17,419 nucleotides of DNA, from NCBI GenBank assembly GCA_028276365.1, contig JAPYWL010000024.1, forward strand, positions 1 to 17,419, given 5' to 3'. Position numbers and translations under genes: made by a program. Below, piece after piece: positions 1-7,164 of this stretch; the stretch's first letter is position 1; each line of letters opens with the position of its first letter. Under the pieces are notes generated by a model. That model made no database searches. It had not been told where the DNA came from and saw nothing but the letters and a program-made list of their open reading frames with translations. Source of the DNA: Deltaproteobacteria bacterium (lineage in GTDB: Bacteria > DRYD01).

Positions 1-25
1 ATTGGAGCAGATATATAGCACACAG

Positions 26-2561
26 GTTTAGCTTACCCATAGGGGAATTGAAAGTGTAAATTTCATAAAATATTTATCGGGAGCTTTAAAATGTTTAGCT
101 TACCCATAGGGGAATTGAAAGTACTAATTCTTCTTTTTTTCGTTTTGGATTGTTTGTGTTTAGCTTACCCATAGGGGAATTGAAAGAAGAATAATTTATT
201 AGGACAATTACATAAAAGAGCAGTTTAGCTTACCCATAGGGGAATTGAAAGTAATATCTCGTGGAGTTCGCCATAATTCCCAATAAAACGTTTAGCTTAC
301 CCATAGGGGAATTGAAAGTTTCATTAACTGCAGTTCTAATGAATATATCTTGTGCGTTTAGCTTACCCATAGGGGAATTGAAAGTTAGGAGGTGGTTAGT
401 ATGGAGGGGAGCCATCACTAAGTTTAGCTTACCCATAGGGGAATTGAAAGTTTTTGAAAATTTTAATTTTATTTCAATTTCTATATTTTGTTTAGCTTAC
501 CCATAGGGGAATTGAAAGACTTCATATACTACTCCATCTTTATATCCATCTACTCCGTTTAGCTTACCCATAGGGGAATTGAAAGAAGATAAATTCCTAT
601 ACTATAACACTTCATTAATGAGTTTAGCTTACCCATAGGGGAATTGAAAGAAAGTAGTGTTAGGATTGTAAAGAATAGTGCCGTGTTGTTTAGCTTACCC
701 ATAGGGGAATTGAAAGGTTTCCTTAGATAAACCTATTAATGATAAAAGAATAGAGTTTAGCTTACCCATAGGGGAATTGAAAGTAGGCTTCTAAATCTAT
801 TATAGTATTTCTTAAATCAGTTTAGCTTACCCATAGGGGAATTGAAAGATAAAATCAAGGGAAAGAAAGAAAGAAGGAATAAGAGAGTTTAGCTTACCCA
901 TAGGGGAATTGAAAGAGGCAAATATATGGACGAGTATAAGCTAATTCCTCAACCCGTTTAGCTTACCCATAGGGGAATTGAAAGAGAATAAACCCTTCAA
1001 AGTCCATCATATAAACCCCGTTTAGCTTACCCATAGGGGAATTGAAAGTATTTATTTCAAAATCTACGTATGTAAATTCATCACTTGTTTAGCTTACCCA
1101 TAGGGGAATTGAAAGCAAGTAGAGAGATGGTTAGCTCCTAAAGAAGAAAAAGAGTTTAGCTTACCCATAGGGGAATTGAAAGCACCTCCTTTTTCTTTTA
1201 GGGGGTATCCCTTTCTCTTGTTTAGCTTACCCATAGGGGAATTGAAAGTTTTAATAAACTTCTTAACTTATCCATTCTAAACACGTTTAGCTTACCCATA
1301 GGGGAATTGAAAGTTTTTAGTTCTGCTAAATCCCATTCTAATTCTTCATGTTTAGCTTACCCATAGGGGAATTGAAAGTTCAAAAGAATAGATATAGCTT
1401 TACTATCTCCATTCTGTTTAGCTTACCCATAGGGGAATTGAAAGAGTTATATACTTTTTCTTCATTATCTTTACTTTTTTGTTTAGCTTACCCATAGGGG
1501 AATTGAAAGTTGCAAATGAGAAAATAAAAGCGCTATTTAATAAAACGTTTAGCTTACCCATAGGGGAATTGAAAGAACTTATCTACCCTCATATTAACCA
1601 CCTCCTTATGTAGTTTAGCTTACCCATAGGGGAATTGAAAGAATATATTCTTTCTAATATAGCAAAAATTTGCTCTAGTTTAGCTTACCCATAGGGGAAT
1701 TGAAAGAAAATTGAAAAAATTTATTATAGATGCTTTTATTAGTTTAGCTTACCCATAGGGGAATTGAAAGAATGATAGGGAGTGTTGAAGATGAAAAGAA
1801 AAATTTTGTTTAGCTTACCCATAGGGGAATTGAAAGAATTTTTCAATTAGTTTTTTCCAAAGGTTTTTCATTTGTTTAGCTTACCCATAGGGGAATTGAA
1901 AGCTACTCCTCTGCTGGAAAAGTAGGTTGCCCCCTCTGGTTTAGCTTACCCATAGGGGAATTGAAAGCTATTCCACTTCTTGTGGAAAAGTAGGTTTCTT
2001 CTGTGTTTAGCTTACCCATAGGGGAATTGAAAGCCAAAATTATGAACAAAATGTAAATAAATTGTTATATGTTTAGCTTACCCATAGGGGAATTGAAAGT
2101 GTAAAAATACTTGCAACAGAGAAAACCTACTTTTCGTTTAGCTTACCCATAGGGGAATTGAAAGCCAAAATTATGAACAAAATGTAAATAAATTGTTATA
2201 TGTTTAGCTTACCCATAGGGGAATTGAAAGCTTCTTTTCTTTCCCAAAATTCCCTCATACTAACACGTTTAGCTTACCCATAGGGGAATTGAAAGTAGCT
2301 TTGTAGTAATTGATAAATCTTAGCTTCATCAGGGTTTAGCTTACCCATAGGGGAATTGAAAGCAAAAGTATCTCTGTAGTGTAAATCAATTCTAAACTTG
2401 TTTAGCTTACCAATAGGGGAATTGAAAGTAAAAAAATCAAATTAATAATTTAGCATTAGCATTATTGTTTAGCTTACCCGTAGGGGAATTGAAAGTCTTT
2501 AAATTATTAAGATTATCTATATAAATAATATCGTTTACCTTACTTATAGGGGAATTGAAAG
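26..2561 (+). CRISPR. CRISPR array, 39 repeats of 29 nt with 38 full spacers
   Basis: The 29-nt repeat starts GTTTAGCTTACC and ends GGGGAATTGAAAG. It recurs with starts at 26, 93, 158, 223, 290 and so on to 2533, at intervals of 64-69 nt, giving spacers of 35-40 nt. Positions 1-25 are the end of a further spacer cut by the window. Repeats 1-36 look identical. Repeat 37 (2400) and repeat 38 (2467) carry one change each, and repeat 39 (2533) carries three. Decay at the right end marks the trailer, so transcription should run left to right, with the leader and cas genes beyond the left edge. The conserved ATTGAAAG end would give the usual 8-nt crRNA 5' handle and is typical of type I-B and type III systems; the type cannot be fixed without cas genes. 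The spacers after repeats 31 and 33 are identical. Identity of the early repeats suggests an active or recently active array. Confidence 0.99.
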
Positions 2562-2680
2562 GAAGGGGATTGAAAGGAAGGGGATTGAAAGAAAGGGAAT
2601 TTAAAGAAGGAATTGAAAGAAGAAGAAATGAAAAGTTAAACCTACCTATAAAGGAATTGAAGTAGGGAATTGAAGTTTTC
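2562..2680 (+). repeat. Decayed CRISPR trailer: tandem 3' half-repeats
   Basis: Directly after the last recognisable repeat come tandem units of 13-16 nt matching the 3' half of the CRISPR repeat. These are GAAGGGGATTGAAAG twice (2562-2576, 2577-2591), then AAAGGGAATTTAAAG (2592-2606), AAGGAATTGAAAG (2607-2619) and a more degenerate unit (2620-2635). A fuller but eroded repeat follows at 2635-2662, containing CCTACCTATA and GGAATTGAAG. Another half unit, TAGGGAATTGAAG, lies at 2663-2675. The last part overlaps the 3' end of ftsW. I infer slippage or recombination within the terminal repeat after it ceased to be maintained. Confidence 0.85.
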
Positions 2681-3809
2681 TTTTGATATCCAAGGACTCT
2701 TCTTTCTCAGGTTCATTTATTATTTTATTTATCAATGCTACTGCTAACCAATTAATTATCATAGAAGTTCCACCATAACTTATAAACGGTAGAGTTATAC
2801 CTGTTGCCGGTAATAACGATAACGTTACCCCCATATTAACTGCTGCTTGAAAAAATATCATAAAACTTAATGAAAATAAAACTAATTTTCTAAATGTATT
2901 AGTTTGTCTTAAAGAATTATGTATCCCTATTGAAAATAAAGCAAAAAATAAAAATAGTATAAATAAATTACCTATTAATCCTAATTCCTCTCCTATTATA
3001 GAGTATATGAAGTCTGTATGTTTTTCAGGTAAGTAATATTGTTTTTGTAAACTATTACCAAAACCTACTCCTAAGATTCCTCCCTTAGCATGTGCTATTA
3101 AACTCTGAATAATATTATATCCATAACCTAATGGATCTTTAAATGGATCAATAAAAGCTAAAAATCTCTTTATTCTATAACTCTTGGTTAATACTAAGAA
3201 TATAAATGCTATAAAAGAGAAGATAAATAAAGGTAACATGTGCCATATAGGGGTTCCCCCTACAAACATCGTAACTAAAAATAATAAAGCTACTATTGTA
3301 CTATTCCCTAAATCAGGTTCTATTTCTATTAAAAATGCTAATATTAGCATTATTACAAATGGTGCCACAAAACCTTTTTTGAAATCTTTTATTATATCTA
3401 TTTTATTCTCTATAAAATATGCAGTATATAAGATTATAACTATTTTAGATAACTCAGAAGGTTGAAAAGTTATTATCCCTAAATTAATCCATCCTCTTGC
3501 TCCATTTACTTCTACCCCTAATGGAGTAAATACTAATATCAATAATGCTATATTTATTAAAACTAACCAAGGAACACTTTTTTTTATAAAATCTACCGTT
3601 ATCTTTTTATTAAGCGTTATAATAAAGTAAATAAACAATCCTATTATAAAAGCTATTATCTGTTTTATAACAAAATTCATATTAAAAGTAGCAGAATATA
3701 CCATTAATATTCCAAACAACGATAAAATTAGGGATATGTAAAAAATAGCTTTTGAACTTATGCTATAGTTTGATATATTTTTTTTATTTTCACTTCTTGA
3801 TTTACTCAT
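2646..3809 (-). CDS. ftsW: SEDS-family peptidoglycan glycosyltransferase FtsW
   Basis: Membrane glycan polymerase of the SEDS family, which makes septal peptidoglycan from lipid II together with a class B PBP. The 387 residues contain about ten hydrophobic segments. They carry the FtsW-type landmarks NGARGW (102-107), FQPSE (115-119), EPDLGN (164-169), DPFKDPLGYGYN (221-232), PEKHTDF (261-267, with the likely catalytic Asp266) and a LLPATGITLPF...YGGTS block (332-349). The NGARGW and FQPSE signatures favour FtsW/SpoVE over RodA. The start codon lies 5 nt after the stop of the upstream peptidase gene and has no clear Shine-Dalgarno, which suggests a shared transcript and translational coupling. 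Oddity: the last ten codons (KLQFPTSIPL) and the TAG stop lie in the decayed CRISPR trailer, so the C-terminus appears to have been replaced or extended by repeat-derived sequence. That tail is cytoplasmic and follows the conserved core, so activity is probably intact. Confidence 0.92.
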   Translation of the reverse strand: MSKSRSENKKNISNYSISSKAIFYISLILSLFGILMVYSATFNMNFVIKQIIAFIIGLFIYFIITLNKKITVDFIKKSVPWLVLINIALLILVFTPLGVEVNGARGWINLGIITFQPSELSKIVIILYTAYFIENKIDIIKDFKKGFVAPFVIMLILAFLIEIEPDLGNSTIVALLFLVTMFVGGTPIWHMLPLFIFSFIAFIFLVLTKSYRIKRFLAFIDPFKDPLGYGYNIIQSLIAHAKGGILGVGFGNSLQKQYYLPEKHTDFIYSIIGEELGLIGNLFILFLFFALFSIGIHNSLRQTNTFRKLVLFSLSFMIFFQAAVNMGVTLSLLPATGITLPFISYGGTSMIINWLAVALINKIINEPEKEESLDIKRKLQFPTSIPL

Positions 3810-3814
3810 ATATA

Positions 3815-5347
3815 CTAATTAAAAAGCAAGGAATATTTTTCTTCAAAATAATTATATAAATATGTAGGATCTAAATTTTTGGATGTTATCTTATTTATTA
3901 GTTCTTTAGTTGTATATGTCATACCATGCTGATGAATGTTTTCTTTTAAGTATTGTATTATTAAATTAAATTGTCCATTTTGGATTAATTCTTTTAGATT
4001 TAATTGAGTTTTTGAATGATAATAAATTTGAGCAGCTACTATATTCCCAAGGGTGTAAGTAGGGAAATATCCAAATAAGCTTTCTGCCCAATGAATATCT
4101 TGTAAAAATCCATCTGAATAATTATCTAATTTGTATCCAAAATAATTATAAAATAAATCGTTCCATAAATCAGGGATCTCTTTTACCTTTAAGTTTTCAT
4201 TAAATATTTTTCTTTCTATATTAAATCTTAGGATTATATGAAGATTATAGGTTAATTCATCTGATTCTACTCTAATAGGTTGTAAATCTATTTTATTTGC
4301 TGCTTTGACAAAATCAACAACCTTATATTTATTAAAAATTTCAAAATAATTAACTAAGTAAGGATAAAAATAGTTCCAGAATTCAATAGATCTTCCAATA
4401 ATGTTTTCCCAGAATCTTGATTGCGATTCATGCAAACTTAAAGATATAGCTGCTCCTCTTGGTTGTCCGTAGTATTCTTCTGGTAAGTTATATTCATAAA
4501 TTGCGTGTCCTAATTCATGTAAGGTCCCAAAAATAGAATTACCTATATCATTTGGTATATACTTAGTCGTTATTCTTATGTCTTTAGGGGATATTGAAGT
4601 GGCAAATGGATGAGAAGTAGGATCTAATCTTGAGAAATCTTGACTAAAACCAATCTTTTTTACCAAAAAATTACAAAATTCTTCTTGCTTTTTTATATCA
4701 AATTCTCCTTTTAATATATCCTCTACTTTTTGGGATTTATCATAATACTTTTTAATTAATTCTTTGGTTTTAATGAGCAAATGATTAAATATATTTTCTA
4801 TTTCAGATGGAGTAAAGCTATATTCATAGCTTTCTAATAAAGCTTGATAAGGTTCTTCTTTGTATCCTAATAAATTTATAAATTCTTTATTAATTTCAAT
4901 AATTTTTTGTAAATAATTAAGGTACTCTTTTAAGGTATTATCTTGTAGGGATTTGGGTTTATTTTTTTTAGCTTGTTCCCATCTGTTTATAGATATTGGA
5001 ACTAAATTTGATAGTTTAGCCATTAATTTAGGGGGAATCTTTGAGGATCTTTCATATTCATATTTCCACCATTTTACATTAACCCATTCATCACTGTATT
5101 TCTCATAATCATTTTCATTTAGTAAATTTACTAATTTAGCATATTTTTTAGAGGTTTTCAATTTATGAATATATTCTGTTAAGATTGCTATTTGTTTTCC
5201 TCGGTATTCACTTGCTGCTTTAGGCATTGTTACTCTATCATCCCAATATAGTAAGCTCAATATCCCATTTAAATATGCAAGATATTCATTGTATTTCTTT
5301 ACTTTTTGATAAACTTTTTCTTTACTTAATTCCTTTTTTATTAGCAT
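3815..5347 (-). CDS. M32-family metallocarboxypeptidase
   Basis: Zinc carboxypeptidase of the M32 family (Taq/Pfu carboxypeptidase type), which removes C-terminal residues from peptides in the cytoplasm. It has no signal peptide. At 510 aa it matches the family's usual ~500 residues. Landmarks in order: DPTSHPF (242-248), the HELGH zinc and catalytic motif (277-281, Glu278 as base), HESQSRFWE (306-314) supplying the next metal ligand region, IRVESDELTYNLH (358-370), and HWAESLFGYFPTYTLG (419-434). All are in the family order. The start ATG has a purine-rich AAAGGGG about 6 nt upstream on the minus strand, and AT-rich promoter-like sequence (ATAATATAAT) lies slightly further up. It is followed after 5 nt by ftsW, probably in one operon. 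The pairing looks positional rather than functional. All active-site motifs are present, so the gene looks intact. Confidence 0.95.
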   Translation of the reverse strand: MLIKKELSKEKVYQKVKKYNEYLAYLNGILSLLYWDDRVTMPKAASEYRGKQIAILTEYIHKLKTSKKYAKLVNLLNENDYEKYSDEWVNVKWWKYEYERSSKIPPKLMAKLSNLVPISINRWEQAKKNKPKSLQDNTLKEYLNYLQKIIEINKEFINLLGYKEEPYQALLESYEYSFTPSEIENIFNHLLIKTKELIKKYYDKSQKVEDILKGEFDIKKQEEFCNFLVKKIGFSQDFSRLDPTSHPFATSISPKDIRITTKYIPNDIGNSIFGTLHELGHAIYEYNLPEEYYGQPRGAAISLSLHESQSRFWENIIGRSIEFWNYFYPYLVNYFEIFNKYKVVDFVKAANKIDLQPIRVESDELTYNLHIILRFNIERKIFNENLKVKEIPDLWNDLFYNYFGYKLDNYSDGFLQDIHWAESLFGYFPTYTLGNIVAAQIYYHSKTQLNLKELIQNGQFNLIIQYLKENIHQHGMTYTTKELINKITSKNLDPTYLYNYFEEKYSLLFN

Positions 5348-5662
5348 AGTTTTTCCCCTTTCTTCTTAATATTATATTATCACTCCCTTAAAGATTTTGA
5401 TTTTTATATAGTATTTCCTTTAAAAAAATAAAAATACAGATAATCTTAATTGAAACTATAATAAGGAATTACTTTATAAGATGTTTTTTAATTTAAGTAA
5501 TTTTGGGGGTTATTTAATATAAAAATAATTACAACCAAAGGATAAAAAATGAAAATAACAATAGAACAGTTAAGAGAAAGTCAAAGGAAAAAGATAATAA
5601 AGAAAGTTTTATATTTGAAAAAAAAATTTAAGAGAGTAAAAAATATTTTATAACAATAACTT
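5348..5662. other. AT-rich intergenic region with one doubtful tiny ORF
   Basis: This gap holds the probable minus-strand promoter of the carboxypeptidase (ATAATATAAT about 25 nt before its start). It also holds a possible 34-codon plus-strand ORF at 5549-5653, beginning MKITIEQLRE. The encoded peptide is very basic, with many Lys and Arg, and an AAAGG lies 7 nt upstream of its ATG. I do not recognise it. In sequence this AT-rich a 34-codon ORF can arise by chance, so it is not called as a gene. Nothing else was identified. Confidence 0.4.
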
Positions 5663-6701
5663 TTAGGGTTTATATATACAATAGGGGTCGCTGTTATGAT
5701 ATGATCCTGTTAAAGCGTAACTTCTGCTTCTACTACCTCCGCAGATCTCTCGGTATTCACAAACTCCGCATTTCCCCTTTATTTTACTATTAATCTCTAA
5801 TATTGTTTAATAATTTAGAGTTTTGGTATATATCTTTTAGGGATTGTTTTCTAATGTTATAAGCACTTAGGTTAATAAATCCGCTTGGTTGGACCTTATC
5901 TATATGATTAATAAATATCATCCCTTTTCCATCATTTACTCCAAAAGGTGCTCTTCTTATTAAACTTTTTTTATTATCTATTAAATCATTTGGAGTTAAT
6001 TTTTCTTTTATTACTTTTTGTAATAATTCGTATTCGTTTATATTTAATTCTTTTGCTTTTCTTTTTTATAAGGGGTTAATTAGTTTTAGGTTATTAGCTT
6101 TAGCTCTTCCTACTTGTATTAATAAGAAAATAGCCCATAGTTTAGGGTTTATTTTTTTGATTAATTCTACTATATTAGGGATATCTTGATAATTGAATTC
6201 TGTTAAGGTAGTGTGGATTTGAGTTTCTAAGTTATATTTATCAGCATAATTTAGGATTTCAAAGGTTTTATTAAACGTTCCTTTTATTCCTCTAAAATTA
6301 TCATGTATTTCTTCGTTGCTTCCATCTAAACTTAGTGCTATTCTATTTAATCCGGATTCTTTAAGTTTTTTTATTACTTCTTCAGTTATTAATGGAGTAG
6401 CTGATGGTGTTAATGCTACTTTGATATCATTTTTCGAAGCGTAATAAACTATATCAAAAATATCTTCTCTTTTGATTGGATCCCCACCAGTTATTATAAA
6501 AATGGGATACGGTTTTTCAAATTCTTTTATCATTTCAATTAAATTAAAGACTTCAGAAGTTTTAAGTTCAAAGGGATTTCTGTTTGTATTAGCTTCTGCA
6601 CGACAATGAAGACAAACTAAATCACAGGCCCTTGTAATTTCATAAATAACTGTAAAAGGCTTCTTATTGAAATCCATACTTATTTTATTATGCTTACCCA
6701 T
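5663..6701 (-). pseudogene. Broken radical SAM/SPASM gene (TIGR04053-like)
   Basis: Remnant of a radical SAM enzyme with a C-terminal SPASM domain, closest by memory to the TIGR04053 and NirJ/AhbD-like group; substrate unknown. The 5' part (6066-6701) carries the CDLVCLHC [4Fe-4S]/SAM cluster (Cys26, 30, 33), TGGDP (71-75), TPSATPL and SLDG. An in-frame TAA at 6066-6068 ends it. The same frame then continues with KRKAKELNINEYE and PFGVNDGKGMIFINH...QPSGF. Near 5790 a one-nucleotide shift (frame ending NNIRD, then INSKIKGK) leads to the SPASM cysteines, CGVCEYREICGGSRSR, and ...DPYC, with the final stop at 5663-5665. TAA cannot encode Sec or Pyl, so decay is the simplest reading. The stretch between NEYE and PFGVNDG also looks shorter than in relatives. 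The first ATG lies inside an orphan CRISPR repeat with no ribosome binding site. The internal Met9 (MDFNKKPF) resembles the usual family start. Confidence 0.85.
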
Positions 6702-6715
6702 AAAGGAATTGAAAG
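6687..6715 (+). repeat. Orphan degenerate CRISPR repeat
   Basis: This 29-nt element contains GCTTACCCATA followed by AAGGAATTGAAAG. Compared with the array repeat, only the first few bases and two of the four central Gs differ. It is in the same orientation as the array, about 4.1 kb from its end, and has no partner at normal spacer distance. On the minus strand it supplies the ATG and the codons MGKHN of the radical SAM remnant. The array repeat read in the same frame would encode MGKLN. Confidence 0.85.
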
Positions 6716-7022
6716 TTTTTGGGTTAGATTTTAGTAATTTATTTTATTTATTTTATTTATTTTATAAAAAGATTTTGGGGATTTTTTTATTTTTTTAATT
6801 TTTTTTATTTTTGTCAATCGGTTTTTGGGCATTAAAAAATTGACAAAAGTCAATATTGGATTTTTGTTTTTTGTTTATAAATTATGTTTTTTGCTTGGTA
6901 ATACTGAATCTGTTGATCCACCCAGAAAAATTAGCTTAGTTCGCATTAACAGTTTTTTTTATTATGAAGAATTTTTTATTTTTTACCTAATTATTATATT
7001 AGATTAAAATATACATCCTCCT
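6716..7022. other. AT-rich debris between two orphan CRISPR repeats
   Basis: No intact gene is visible. The left part is T-rich low complexity. An inverted repeat pairs TTTTGTCAAT (6809-6818) with ATTGACAAAA (6839-6848), and the latter is part of a small palindrome, TTGACAAAAGTCAA (6840-6853). A minus-strand 23-codon frame (6875-6946) reads MRTKLIFLGG...SVLPSKKHNL. This faintly resembles the N-terminus of RNase Z-like metallo-beta-lactamase-fold proteins. The plus-strand 60-codon frame at 6825-7007 runs through low-complexity sequence, has no ribosome binding site and is not called. Confidence 0.5.
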
Positions 7023-7066
7023 GTTTAGCTTACCCCTAAGGGAATTAAAAGAAGGGGAATTGAAAG
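7023..7066 (+). repeat. Second orphan CRISPR repeat plus half-repeat
   Basis: Positions 7023-7051 begin GTTTAGCTTACCCCTA and end GGGAATTAAAAG, a 29-nt copy of the array repeat with few changes. It is followed immediately by AAGGGGAATTGAAAG (7052-7066), which repeats the 3' half. The main array also ends with a repeat followed by half-repeats of about 15 nt, so this site looks like a second trailer remnant. Its orientation is the same as the array. Confidence 0.85.
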
Positions 7067-7094
7067 CTTTTATCCCTATTTTTATATTAAAAGA

Positions 7095-7127
7095 AAATAA
7101 AAAAGAGGGGAAAAAGATTTCCCCCTC
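7095..7127 (-). terminator. Intrinsic terminator for the lipoprotein gene
   Basis: On the minus strand GAGGGGGAAA, a short loop and TTTTCCCCTC form a stem of about 10 bp with one G-U pair, followed by TTTTTTATTTTC. It lies about 40-70 nt past the stop of the lipoprotein gene. It is the only GC-rich hairpin with a U-tract that I see in this AT-rich window. Confidence 0.75.
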
Positions 7128-7164
7128 CCTCTTATAACCTTTATTTCTGTTTTTTTATACTATT

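Noticed and set aside
230-506. Overlapping ORFs on both strands encoding SLPIGELKV or MGKLN repeats
   Set aside because: They are translations of the CRISPR repeats and spacers; the repeated peptide is simply the 29-nt repeat read in frame.
1-2561. cas genes or a leader in the window
   Set aside because: The array reaches the left edge with identical repeats, and nothing to the right encodes a Cas protein. The leader must be outside.
3184-3465. 93-codon plus-strand ORF
   Set aside because: It lies wholly inside ftsW on the opposite strand and has no ribosome binding site.
5549-5653. 34-codon basic ORF
   Set aside because: Too short, lysine-rich by base composition, no recognisable motif, and only a weak ribosome binding site.
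6825-7007. 60-codon plus-strand ORF
   Set aside because: Runs through T-rich low-complexity sequence, lacks a ribosome binding site and resembles no protein I know.
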